Below are positions 15,980-24,006 of a stretch of DNA of 39,432 nt, one piece after another (position 1 is the first letter of the stretch; each line of letters begins with the position of its first letter). The notes below the pieces were generated by a model. It was not told the origin of the DNA, made no database searches, and saw nothing but the letters and a program-made list of their open reading frames with translations. The stretch lies in NCBI RefSeq assembly GCF_008119785.1, contig NZ_VSFA01000068.1, positions 1 through 39,432 of the forward strand. Direction: 5' to 3'. This DNA is from Micromonospora sp. MP36. Lineage in GTDB: Bacteria; Actinomycetota; Actinomycetes; Mycobacteriales; Micromonosporaceae. The position numbers were made by a program, and so were the translations under genes.

Positions 15980-18483
15980 CGGCCACCCTCCAGGGTGAGC
16001 AGGATTCGGCCGCGGTCGGGTGCGTCGGGATTGTCGTCGCAGACTGCGACCTCTGTCGGGCCCATCGGCAGCACGGATTGAAGCGTCCCGGCGGGATCGG
16101 TCAAGCGGCGGGCCTCGGTGACGGCGACGGCGTCGACCTGAGGCAGTGCCGCGACCGCCGCGACCACCGCCGACAGATAGACGTCGGCGCCCATTCGGCC
16201 GGTGCCGGGCGCGAACAGCCCGGGTGCCTGCGCAGTTCCGGGTCGTAGGGCAGCCAGTATCGCGGCCCGGCTGGCGCCAGGGTCCGAGCCGGGATACAGG
16301 CAGACCGTGAGGGCGATCAGGATCCCGACCGGTGTGGCCACCAGGCTCACCACCTCGGTGCCGGCCATTCGTACCGCGTCGAGCGCCGACTGGACCTGGG
16401 TGGCGACCCGGGCCGATTCGGCCGGGTCGGGGGCAGGCGGCTCGTAGGCCACCACCGCGACGGGCCAGGAGCCGCACCAGGAGCGGCGTGCCGAGGCTCG
16501 CCGCACGCCCGGCACCTGCACGGCGAAGCCCGGCAGGTCCCCGGTCAGCACGGCGCGGCGGGGGACGGCGGAGTAGGCCTGCGGAGCGTCGCGTCGCACG
16601 TCGTCCAGCGGTGTGGCGTGGGCACCGCCTGAGCCGGGCGTCAGGTTGCGGGCGGTGACGGCAACGCCATCGGCGTCGCACACGTCCAGCCAGTCGCACG
16701 GCACACCGGCGGCGGTCGTACTGCGGGCCAGCCGGTGGGTGACGTTGGCCGCGACGTTGCCCGCGGGTCCAGCGCCGATTTGATACCGGGCTGAGACGAC
16801 ACTGCCCGCCGGGGGTGCGAGGCCGAGTGCACCGGTGCGGAAGCGCAGCGTTGCGGGCAACTCGTCGTCCGGGTCGACCACGACGCTGAACCCGGCCGGG
16901 GCTGCCCGCAACATGCTGGTCACCCGTTCGGCGTGCACCCGGGTGCCGTTGGGCAGGGTCACGGTGACGTCAAGCTGCCAGGGCCGCCCGCCGGGCGTGT
17001 GCGCGAGTCCGGGCGCGGCTTCGGGACCCGCGGCGACCATCATGTAGTCGGCGACCTCGTCGACTGCCGGGTCCGCCGGCAACCCGGTGAGCCGGTCCAC
17101 CGGCACGAGGGTGGCCGGGCCGTCCACCACAAGGCCGTGGTGGGCGGGGAACAGGCCGAGCCGTGCGACGCCTACCCGCGCGCCGGCCTGGTGGTCGGCG
17201 CCGGTGTCGATGCTGCATGGCACCGGCATGGTCAGTGCCTCATGTCTGCCCCAGAAAACGCGGATCAGGTTCAGGCCCGGGCTGAGCGGGTCGGTGAAGG
17301 GGGTCACCGCGGTGACCGACACCACCTGGGCCGGTTGGCTGGCAAGGGGTTGTCGGGGCCAGTCGTCCGCCGCGGTTTCCTGCGTTCCCGTGGCCCAGTC
17401 GCGTTGGCGGGTGGTGTCGTCGACGGCGACCACTTCGAAGGCGAGCAGGGCCCCGGGTACGAGCCAGTCCCCCGCTGTGGACGCCGTGGGTGGCCGGACC
17501 AGGACGGCGCTGGTGGCTCCGACGGTGAGAGTGGCGTCGTGCTCGGTCCAGTCGTAGAGGGCAACCTCGGCGTAGCTGCTCAGCACGGTCACCGGGGCGG
17601 CGCTGTCGAGGGTGAAGCAGGTTGCTGCGCTGCTGATCTGGGTGGCGCTGCTGGGCGCGTCGGTGGCCAGGTCCCCGGGCAGTACGGTCGCTGCCGGGTC
17701 GCCGCCCGGTCGCCGCCGGACCACGACCTGCACCGTGGTACGCGCGCTGATCGCGGGATACACCGGGTAGTCCACAGCTCGGGCGTGCCGCAGAACGCTG
17801 GCGCGGCGCCGCGCGGTGGACAGCCAGCCCTCGGTGGTGACCCGGTCCAGGCGGTAGTGCAGCAGATCGCCGAGGTGGGCAAAGAGTTCCAGCGTGGTGA
17901 GGACCAGGTCCGGTGCCGACAGATCCGCGGCCGGGTCGAGGAACCGCAGCCGTTCGATGAGCATGTCCCGCAGCGCGGGATAGTCGCGCGCGAGGGTGTC
18001 GTAGTCGGGCGGGGTCAGGGCCGGCCGTGGTGGCGGGGCTTCGACGCAGTCCGCGATGTCCCCGCACTCGGGCCGCAGCCGCACCGGCAGATGGATCCGG
18101 AGCGGATCGACGTCGAGACCGGCGGGGTCCAGCCGCAGCTGGTAGACGCCCCGGCCGGGCAGGGCACCGTCCAGGGTGAGCGTGAAATGCGATGGAACAG
18201 GGGTGCCGTCGGCGTCTGTACCGGCGGGAACGATGGTCACCGCCGTGATCATGGGTCGGGGCGCCCCTGGCGCGGGCCGCAACATCCACCTTGACGGGTC
18301 GGCGTGTGATGGGGGTGGATCGCCGTAGAGCCAGACGTCGAGGAGGCGGGAGGTACCGTCGAGGCGGGTGGTTGCCGCGCGCAGGCCGATCACGCCGCCG
18401 GTGCCGTCGAACAGCGCCCGGGGCCGTTCGACGGGCGGGGCCACCGGCTGGGCGGGCAGGGTGTACTGGTCGGGACTGCTCAT
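15976..18483 (-). CDS. Putative baseplate assembly protein (gp6-like, Afp11-type)
   Basis: 835 aa, ATG start overlapping the gp25-like gene's stop. Residues about 165-260 carry the diagnostic block of this family: DYDTLARDYPALRDMLIERL, LTTLELFAHLGDLLHYRLD and TEGWLSTARRRASVLRHAR, followed by VDYPVYPAISART. The C-terminal third returns to the baseplate-J pattern (ESARVATQVQSALDAVRMAG, TVCLYPGSDPGASRAAI, AVVAAVAALPQVDAVAV). In phage T4 terms it is the gp6-like wedge that links hub to sheath. The order gp25 - gp6-like - second wedge protein is the usual one for contractile injection systems. Confidence 0.88.
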   Translation of the reverse strand: MSSPDQYTLPAQPVAPPVERPRALFDGTGGVIGLRAATTRLDGTSRLLDVWLYGDPPPSHADPSRWMLRPAPGAPRPMITAVTIVPAGTDADGTPVPSHFTLTLDGALPGRGVYQLRLDPAGLDVDPLRIHLPVRLRPECGDIADCVEAPPPRPALTPPDYDTLARDYPALRDMLIERLRFLDPAADLSAPDLVLTTLELFAHLGDLLHYRLDRVTTEGWLSTARRRASVLRHARAVDYPVYPAISARTTVQVVVRRRPGGDPAATVLPGDLATDAPSSATQISSAATCFTLDSAAPVTVLSSYAEVALYDWTEHDATLTVGATSAVLVRPPTASTAGDWLVPGALLAFEVVAVDDTTRQRDWATGTQETAADDWPRQPLASQPAQVVSVTAVTPFTDPLSPGLNLIRVFWGRHEALTMPVPCSIDTGADHQAGARVGVARLGLFPAHHGLVVDGPATLVPVDRLTGLPADPAVDEVADYMMVAAGPEAAPGLAHTPGGRPWQLDVTVTLPNGTRVHAERVTSMLRAAPAGFSVVVDPDDELPATLRFRTGALGLAPPAGSVVSARYQIGAGPAGNVAANVTHRLARSTTAAGVPCDWLDVCDADGVAVTARNLTPGSGGAHATPLDDVRRDAPQAYSAVPRRAVLTGDLPGFAVQVPGVRRASARRSWCGSWPVAVVAYEPPAPDPAESARVATQVQSALDAVRMAGTEVVSLVATPVGILIALTVCLYPGSDPGASRAAILAALRPGTAQAPGLFAPGTGRMGADVYLSAVVAAVAALPQVDAVAVTEARRLTDPAGTLQSVLPMGPTEVAVCDDNPDAPDRGRILLTLEGGR

Positions 18484-18887
18484 GGGGCCGCCCCCGGCAG
18501 AGTCAGGGTGAGGCTTCGGCTGGTGCCGGCGGGCAGCGGCCGATAGGTCACGGCTGCCGAGAGGGTGTTGTTCTCCACGGTCACCACCACCTCGATCACC
18601 TGGATGCGGTCACCGAGCGCGTCGGTCAGGCTGCCGCGCGCGCGGGCCGCGACGGTCGCGCCGAGGGCATCGGAGAGCGGCTCGAACAATGTCGACGCGC
18701 CCAGGCCCGCACCGAAGCCCGGCCGGTGGAGTCGTTCCCCGGCGCCGGTGAGCAGTACGGCGCGGACAAGGTCGTCGAGGTGCTCGAAGGAGTCGCCGGG
18801 CGACAACCGTCGCGCGGTGCCCAGCCGCCACGGCTGCCGCGCAGGCATTGCCGGCTTCCCGGAGCCTGGACTTCCAGCGGGGATCAT
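18480..18887 (-). CDS. gp25-like baseplate wedge protein (Afp9-type)
   Basis: 135 aa from the ATG at 18887, which overlaps the PAAR-like gene's stop (ATGA). The longer frame to 19043 is excluded because it lies entirely in the upstream gene. The core shows the GPW/gp25 pattern: SPGDSFEHLDDLVRAVLLTG, then GERLHRPGFGAGL, which includes the strongly conserved R-P-x-F-G, then LGDRIQVIEVVVTVENNTL. gp25-like proteins sit at the sheath-baseplate interface and start sheath polymerisation. Length is normal. Confidence 0.9.
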   Translation of the reverse strand: MIPAGSPGSGKPAMPARQPWRLGTARRLSPGDSFEHLDDLVRAVLLTGAGERLHRPGFGAGLGASTLFEPLSDALGATVAARARGSLTDALGDRIQVIEVVVTVENNTLSAAVTYRPLPAGTSRSLTLTLPGAAP

Positions 18888-19213
18888 TGGGCCGTCACCG
18901 CCACCTGCGCGGGGATCAGGACGACCGGGCCCTGCGGGACGTTGGCCGCGCTCATGCAGATGCCCGTGCTGCCGATCGTGAGGATCTCGGTGCCGCCCGC
19001 GGTAACCGACGACACGGCGGTCTTCCACTCCACGGAGACGCACGGGCTCGGGTTGGGCCCGATGGTGAACGCACAGCCGGCGATGGTTACCCGGTCGTCC
19101 TTCGTGCAGATCGCGCTTGCGGCGGATGCCGCGGTCTGGCCGGGCAAGATCGAACCTTGGCCACCGTGCGGGCAGGTGATCGTCGAGGCGCTCGTGAGCA
19201 CGGGGTCGCCCAT
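18884..19213 (-). CDS. PAAR-like spike tip protein (Afp10-type)
   Basis: 109 aa, the expected size. It starts MGDPVLTSASTITCPHGGQG, the typical opening of PAAR-like eCIS tip proteins, and contains scattered cysteines (CPHGG, AICT, AGCAF, SPCVSVEW, GICMS) consistent with the tip's structural or metal-binding site. In other contractile systems this protein caps the spike and forms the point that pierces the target membrane. The start ATG overlaps the spike gene's stop by one base (TGATG), so the two are translationally linked. Confidence 0.85.
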   Translation of the reverse strand: MGDPVLTSASTITCPHGGQGSILPGQTAASAASAICTKDDRVTIAGCAFTIGPNPSPCVSVEWKTAVSSVTAGGTEILTIGSTGICMSAANVPQGPVVLIPAQVAVTAQ

Positions 19214-19695
19214 CAGCCGACCTTGAACGACTCGCCGTTGAGGGCCACCGTGGCGCCGGTCAGTTCGACCGTGGCGCCCTGCCCGTTGTCCAGCACGATG
19301 CCGTCAGCGTTGATAGTGAGCGAGGCCCCGCCGGCGGCCTTCAGGGTGATCGACTGGTCGTCGTCCGAGATTTCGACCCGGTGCCCCTTCGGGCTGACCA
19401 GCAAGATCTTCCCGGGTCCGGCCCCGTCGATGCCGTTGCCTGACGTCCAGGCCGCACCCGACCACACCGGCGGCTTGCCGAGGTCACCGCCGGGCCACTC
19501 CACCCACACGGTGGCGCCCACGGGTGGCACCAGCGCGAAGCCGGAGCCGTTACCCGCGTAGGGCAGTGATGGCCGGCACCAGCCGGTGGACTGGCTGAGC
19601 ACGGATGGCACGTGAACGTCCAGCCGGCACAGGCCGGACGGATCGTCGTTGTCGACGACGACCCCTTCGAACTTGCCCCAGTACCGGTCAGGCAT
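19213..19695 (-). CDS. gp5/VgrG-like spike with OB-fold (baseplate assembly protein V type)
   Basis: 160 aa behind a strong GGAGGGAGG site. Residues 1-85 have the OB-fold signature (DRYWGKFEGVVVDNDDPSGL, RLDVHVPSVL, GFALVPPVGATVWVEWPGGD). The tail (GHRVEISDDDQSITLKAAGG, SLTINADGIVLDNGQGATVE) is the repeated short-strand pattern of the gp5 C-terminal triple-stranded beta-prism needle. No lysozyme domain is present, as in other eCIS spikes. In Afp/PVC the hub and spike are one protein (Afp8/Pvc8); here they are two genes, this one and 19746-20849. Confidence 0.88.
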   Translation of the reverse strand: MPDRYWGKFEGVVVDNDDPSGLCRLDVHVPSVLSQSTGWCRPSLPYAGNGSGFALVPPVGATVWVEWPGGDLGKPPVWSGAAWTSGNGIDGAGPGKILLVSPKGHRVEISDDDQSITLKAAGGASLTINADGIVLDNGQGATVELTGATVALNGESFKVG

Positions 19696-19745
19696 GCCCG
19701 CCTCCCTCCATCACGGTTTGTCCACCCTGCCGATCGACGTGTCGG

Positions 19746-20849
19746 TCACAGCGACACCGCCATGCTGACCGCGGCGCCGAGCTTTCCGGGGGCGCCGCCG
19801 GAGCTGAAGCTGTCGCCCAGCGCGTTGCGGGTCAGGGACAACGCCTGGGTGTGGCCGCCGGGCGTGATCGTGTGCCGGACCGACTTCACCAGCCACAGGC
19901 CGGAGATCAGCGACCCCAGCCCGCGGACGGTCACCGTGCGGCGAGCCCGCACCAGCGGCATGGACGGCGCCGACAGCGTCACCGACAGGTTCGCGCCGAA
20001 GGCGGAGCTCTCCGCCAGGACCCGCGCCGCGGTGTCCGGAGGCAGGCGGCCCGGCAGGTCGTGCTCGTCCCGCAGCACCGTGGTCGCGCCGCCCAGCGAG
20101 ATCGAGCCCATGGCGTTACCGGTGCCGTCGTTTGTGGCGACCTGCTGCTCGGCCTGTCCCTCGGCGCTGTGCGTGACCTGCACCTTCTGCCCAGCCACGA
20201 GCTGCACACTCACGGACGTGGCGCCACCGAGCGAGCCGTAGCCCAGGTCAAGCGACGCCTGGGGCTCGGCCAGCGGGTCGATGCGGTCGAACACGCCGAT
20301 GAGCCGGCCTTGTTCGCTGGTCACGTAGACGTCGAAATCGTTGCGGGACGCGAGCGTGCGTAGGAAACTCCAGTCCGTGCCGCGTTGATGCCGGGTGAAC
20401 GTGTCGGTCCCGGCGGGCTGCGGGGTGGTGCCGACCCGCGGGGTGCAGATCGGACTGAGCAGCGATCTGGCGATGTCGGCGTCGCTGACCCCGCCCCACG
20501 GCTTGTCGTGCTCCTCGCGGTCGAGGTCTGCGCTTGCGTCCAGCCCGGCGATGGTCAGGGTGGACAGCGCGCCGGCCTGCAGGGACCAACTGGCGCTGGT
20601 GGCGCGGGACGGCACTACCAGCGAGTCCTTGCCGCGGGTCATCGCGATCTCAAACTTCGCGAACGGGGCGATCAGCGAGTCCAGCGGGGTGCTCCAGTTG
20701 CTGGTGTCGTCCACGCCCGCCGAGACCACGATGCTGACCTGCGTCTGCGCGCCCATCGCCTCGTTGACGTCGACGCTCTGCACACGATCCAGCGCCGAGG
20801 AGGGCAGCGGCTTGCCGTCAAGGGAGACGGTCACGGACGTGTCGCTCAT
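19746..20849 (-). CDS. gpD/gp27-like baseplate hub protein (phage late control D type)
   Basis: 367 aa, ATG preceded by AGGTGA with 7-base spacing. The N-terminal two-thirds match the P2 gpD / T4 gp27 hub fold: a first beta domain (VSLDGKPLPSSALDRVQSVD), a central SDADIARSLL segment, and the family-typical RHQRGTDWSFLRTLASRNDF, FDVYVTSEQGRLIGV block. The C-terminus ends with GLWLVKSVRHTITPGGHTQ, also usual for these hubs. It should form the trimeric hub on which the OB-fold spike (next gene) is mounted. A 91-bp gap separates it from the LysM gene, the largest gap inside the operon, with no recognisable gene in it. Confidence 0.85.
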   Translation of the reverse strand: MSDTSVTVSLDGKPLPSSALDRVQSVDVNEAMGAQTQVSIVVSAGVDDTSNWSTPLDSLIAPFAKFEIAMTRGKDSLVVPSRATSASWSLQAGALSTLTIAGLDASADLDREEHDKPWGGVSDADIARSLLSPICTPRVGTTPQPAGTDTFTRHQRGTDWSFLRTLASRNDFDVYVTSEQGRLIGVFDRIDPLAEPQASLDLGYGSLGGATSVSVQLVAGQKVQVTHSAEGQAEQQVATNDGTGNAMGSISLGGATTVLRDEHDLPGRLPPDTAARVLAESSAFGANLSVTLSAPSMPLVRARRTVTVRGLGSLISGLWLVKSVRHTITPGGHTQALSLTRNALGDSFSSGGAPGKLGAAVSMAVSL

Positions 20850-20940
20850 CGCTCGGTCACCTGCCCGCCCTGCCGGCCCGAGCCGGCCACGGCCGGGTCG
20901 GCCCGGTGGTGGCTCGCTTCGTCACCCGCACGGCTGGCCG

Positions 20941-21207
20941 TCACTCAGCCGGTATCGCAAGAACAGTGCCGGGCTCGGTGGCGCGCAGCGCGTCGGCGTA
21001 GGGGTTGCTGTCGGCGATCCGCCACCAGCCGGTGCTGTCACCCAGCCCGGCCGCCGCCAGCAAATCGATTCGATCGCCGTCGCGCACCTGGTAGGTGATG
21101 GCAGCGGGAAGCGTGGCGGCGACCCGCGGAACGCCCATTGGTCGGGTCGACCCGTCGTCCTGGGGCACGCTGATCGTTGCCTGACCGGCGTATCGGGAGG
21201 CGGTCAT
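20941..21207 (-). CDS. LysM-type small baseplate protein (Afp7 C-terminal part)
   Basis: 88 aa. The second half is a LysM-like module: ITYQVRDGDRIDLLAAAGLG, then GWWRIADSNPYAD and the closing GTVLAIPAE. In PVC/Afp clusters this module forms the C-terminus of Afp7/Pvc7, which braces the hub. Here it is its own gene, overlapping the upstream adaptor gene by ATGA. There is no signal peptide, so the LysM fold is used structurally inside the particle and not for cell-wall binding from outside. Confidence 0.85.
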   Translation of the reverse strand: MTASRYAGQATISVPQDDGSTRPMGVPRVAATLPAAITYQVRDGDRIDLLAAAGLGDSTGWWRIADSNPYADALRATEPGTVLAIPAE

Positions 21208-21839
21208 AGCATCAGCTCCACACCTTGGGCGACCCCGGCGACAGCCAGGGTGCTGCGGGTGGCCTGGTAGGCCTGGGCGAGGAAGCCGGCCATCTTCAGC
21301 CCGCTGTCCAGGTCGGACGGCCGCAGCACGGTCAGACCGAGGTCGACTGAGGCCTGCACCGGCAAGAGTCCTGCGTTGAAGCCGGTCTCGTGGGCGCTGA
21401 AGCTGGTGATCCGCACCGGCACGATGCGGGTCAGGCTCCAGGCCAGGACGACCAGTGGCAGCGACGGCGCGGGGATGGGTCCGCCGCTGGCACTGCCGCC
21501 GGTCAGCGCGGACACCGCACCGCTCAGGGTACCGATGGCGCCGAGCACGCCGAGGTTGTCGGCCGGTTCCATCATCGCCTCGATGGTCGCGAGCATGGGC
21601 TGCACGCCCATCAGGCCGCTGATCGGCTTGTCCACCGCGTCCACGGCGTCCAGCTCAATCTTGAGCGTGTACGCCTCGACCGGGGCGTTCGGTACCCGCA
21701 GCGCTGGACCGCCCGCAACGCCGGCGGCCACCGTGATCGTCCGGGTGATCTCTGCGGGGTTGTACTGGAATGGGACGGCCGTCGGCACCAACCCGATGTT
21801 CGGATCGGAGAACGAGATCAGCATGCCGCGCATCAGCAT
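21204..21839 (-). CDS. Afp7-like hub/tube adaptor protein
   Basis: 211 aa. The opening MLISFSDPNIGLVPTAVPFQ and FQYNPAEITRTI is characteristic of the contractile-injection-system tube/adaptor family in which a short strand is followed by an F-x-(Y/F)-N-P-(A/E) motif. It lies directly before the LysM gene, the two together matching one Afp7-type protein. The ATG at 21839 is chosen because GGAGG lies 9 bases upstream; an ATG at 21833 is also possible. It likely joins the inner tube to the hub. Confidence 0.75.
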   Translation of the reverse strand: MLMRGMLISFSDPNIGLVPTAVPFQYNPAEITRTITVAAGVAGGPALRVPNAPVEAYTLKIELDAVDAVDKPISGLMGVQPMLATIEAMMEPADNLGVLGAIGTLSGAVSALTGGSASGGPIPAPSLPLVVLAWSLTRIVPVRITSFSAHETGFNAGLLPVQASVDLGLTVLRPSDLDSGLKMAGFLAQAYQATRSTLAVAGVAQGVELML

Positions 21840-22039
21840 CGGGAAGGACCTCCAGCGGTGGTGGTCAGTGCGGTGACGGCGTTCGCGACAGCCTGCGCGA
21901 GGGCAGTTTCCGGCCCGGCGGGCAGGGCCCGGCCGGCGAGCGCCGCCTCGATGGTGGGACGAATCAGGCCAGGGTTGGGTGCGCTGTCGACGTCGACGTC
22001 CAGCCGAGGGATCTGCGGGCCGCCCGTGGAACTCGTCAT
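21833..22039 (-). CDS. Small uncharacterised eCIS operon protein
   Basis: 68 aa, no recognised domain. It is supported as real by its position in a tightly overlapped operon (ATGA with the ATPase gene, 7-base overlap with the next gene) and by one of the best ribosome-binding sites in the window (GAGGAGGT, 6 bases before ATG). The sequence is mildly acidic at the start (LDVDVDSAPN) with one predicted amphipathic helix (ETALAQAVANAVTAL). There is no membrane segment. It might be an assembly chaperone or a small baseplate protein, but nothing in the sequence decides this. Confidence 0.7.
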   Translation of the reverse strand: MTSSTGGPQIPRLDVDVDSAPNPGLIRPTIEAALAGRALPAGPETALAQAVANAVTALTTTAGGPSRC

Positions 22040-24006
22040 CGGTTACCTCCTCGGAAATCAGCCGCGGCGGCGACTGCCGCGGGGGCCCAGGTCCGGCCGC
22101 TCTTTTCCAGTTCGCGCTGCACGGCCCGATGCAGATGGACGGCCTCGATGCGCGGCTGCGTCTGCCCCGCCGCCCGGACGTCGTCAGTCGCGAAGACCAG
22201 CGCCGCGAGAGCGGCGGCCCGGATCGACGACGGGGACAGCTCGGCGCCGGCCACGTCGTCGAGATCCACGCCTTCGCCGAGCCGCTCGGAGGGCAACAGC
22301 GCCGCCCAGATCGCTTGCCGCGCGACGTGATCGGGCAGTTCGAAGCGCACCGACAGCCGCAGCCGCCGCTGGAACCCGTCGTCCAGTGCAGCAGGCCGGT
22401 TACTGGTCAGCACCACCAAGCCCTCGTGCAGCTCGATCCGCTGCAGCAGGTGGTCAATTTCGAGGTTCGCGTAGCGGTCGCGGGCGTCGTTCACCTCGGC
22501 ACGGCGGCCGAACAGACCCTCCGCCTCGTCGAACAGCAGGACGGCCCCGGCCCGCGCGGCCTCAGTCAGCACGCGGTCCAGGTTGCGGGAGGTCTCCCCC
22601 AACCACTTGCTCACCAGCTGGGCCAGGTCGACAATCCACAGGTCGCGATCCAGCTCGGCGGCGACCGCCTCGGTGGCCGCCGTCTTGCCGGTGCCGCTCG
22701 GGCCGTGCAGGAGCACGGCGACACCCCGGCCGCGCACGCCGGCCCCCGGCAAGGCCGTCAGCGCCTCGTCGCTGTGCCGCGCGTGCGCCAGCAGGTCGCG
22801 GAGCCCGGCCCGGGTGGCGTCCGGCAGCACCAGGTCGTCGAGCCGCAGGGACGGTGGAACGAGCCGGGCCATCCCGTTAAGCGTGTGCTGCGGATGCCGC
22901 CGTACGGCCGCGTGCAGATCGTCCAGGGTAAGGTGACGACGTTGTACATCGGCAGCCGCCTGGGCGGTCGCATGCAGGGACTGGATGGTTGCTTCGGTCA
23001 GCCGCATGCGGGCCGAGAGTTGGCCCGCGGCGCGGGTGTCCAGACCGGCCGATCCCAGCACCCGACGCCATGCCTTGGCCACACCCGCCGAATCGATCGC
23101 GGCGACGTCCAGCACCTGCCATCCGGGTGCGGACGGAGCGCCCGGCGCCGTCAGCCGCAGCACGGCCCCGGACGTCTCGTCGGCTGACCAGGGCAGCACG
23201 AGGCCGAGCCGCTCCAGCAGCCGGGTCTGCGCGGGTGGCCTTTCGCTACCGTCATCGAGGGCCCGGTCCAGCCGCGCGGCGATGGCCCGGGCAAGCACGG
23301 GGCCATCGTCGGCGTCCGCGCACCGCAGGCTGAGCCGGTTCCCGGCGGCGATCAGCAGGCAGGCCTGGTCGGCCGTCGAGCGCAGCCGGGCGGGCAGCGG
23401 GACCGGCGGTTCGGCGGGCGGCCGCCAGCCGTCGACCAACAGCGCGGCAGTTTCAGTCAGGCGCACCGGCGCGGCGGCGTCGGCGACCGGCTGCAGCAGG
23501 CCGATCGCGACCGGACCGGAGTCCTGCGGCAGCGCCAGCGGGATGAACAGTCCATCGGGCTCGAGCAGCAGCCTGAGCGCCGACAAGCTCGGGTAGCGGC
23601 GAGAAGCGTCGTCGTGGACCCACCCGAACGCCGCTGCCAACTGCGGGTCGGCCACCGCCCACCAGGCTGCGGCGATCATGGCCTCTGCGCTCTGCGACAG
23701 CCCCAGCTTCGGGAAGAGGTCCACCGGCTCGTGCACCGTCCTCGCGGCAGCAGTCGGGCGAAGCCCGATCCCGGCTGCGGTCAGCATCTCCGGATGGCCC
23801 CCCGCGTGGTCCCAGATCTGACGGTACTGGCGCATCAGCCGCTCGAAGGCGTCCCGAAGCAGCTTGAGGTAGCCGAGGGTCAGGTCCGCCGGTACCACTG
23901 CCTCGACCGCAGCTTCCGCTCCGGTGACGCTGTCCGGCGCGGCCGGAGTCGCCGCACGGGACGGGGTTCCGGTGCGCACGCCCGGAGGACGCAGCTCCTG
24001 CATCAT
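22036..24006 (-). CDS. AAA+ ATPase of the eCIS (Afp15/Pvc15-type)
   Basis: 656 aa. The first ~400 residues are the variable N-terminal half seen in eCIS ATPases. The AAA+ module starts near residue 380. Walker A is HGPSGTGKT (about 431-438), Walker B is VLLFDEAEGLFG (about 489), sensor 1 is VVLTSNRP and the arginine region is DDGFQRRLRLSVRF; all catalytic residues are present. The start is ATG 24006, which overlaps the DUF4255 gene's stop; the longer frame to 25206 is antisense-like over that gene. In PVC/Afp the homologue is needed for assembly or for loading of cargo, not for firing. The ATPase is cytoplasmic. Confidence 0.93.
   Translation of the reverse strand: MMQELRPPGVRTGTPSRAATPAAPDSVTGAEAAVEAVVPADLTLGYLKLLRDAFERLMRQYRQIWDHAGGHPEMLTAAGIGLRPTAAARTVHEPVDLFPKLGLSQSAEAMIAAAWWAVADPQLAAAFGWVHDDASRRYPSLSALRLLLEPDGLFIPLALPQDSGPVAIGLLQPVADAAAPVRLTETAALLVDGWRPPAEPPVPLPARLRSTADQACLLIAAGNRLSLRCADADDGPVLARAIAARLDRALDDGSERPPAQTRLLERLGLVLPWSADETSGAVLRLTAPGAPSAPGWQVLDVAAIDSAGVAKAWRRVLGSAGLDTRAAGQLSARMRLTEATIQSLHATAQAAADVQRRHLTLDDLHAAVRRHPQHTLNGMARLVPPSLRLDDLVLPDATRAGLRDLLAHARHSDEALTALPGAGVRGRGVAVLLHGPSGTGKTAATEAVAAELDRDLWIVDLAQLVSKWLGETSRNLDRVLTEAARAGAVLLFDEAEGLFGRRAEVNDARDRYANLEIDHLLQRIELHEGLVVLTSNRPAALDDGFQRRLRLSVRFELPDHVARQAIWAALLPSERLGEGVDLDDVAGAELSPSSIRAAALAALVFATDDVRAAGQTQPRIEAVHLHRAVQRELEKSGRTWAPAAVAAAADFRGGNR

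Noticed and set aside
13484..16699. 1071-aa version of the second wedge protein
   Set aside because: Residues before MIEPKPLVPLPD are Arg/Gly-rich shadow sequence over the upstream gene; the ATG at 15979 overlaps the preceding stop as elsewhere in the operon.
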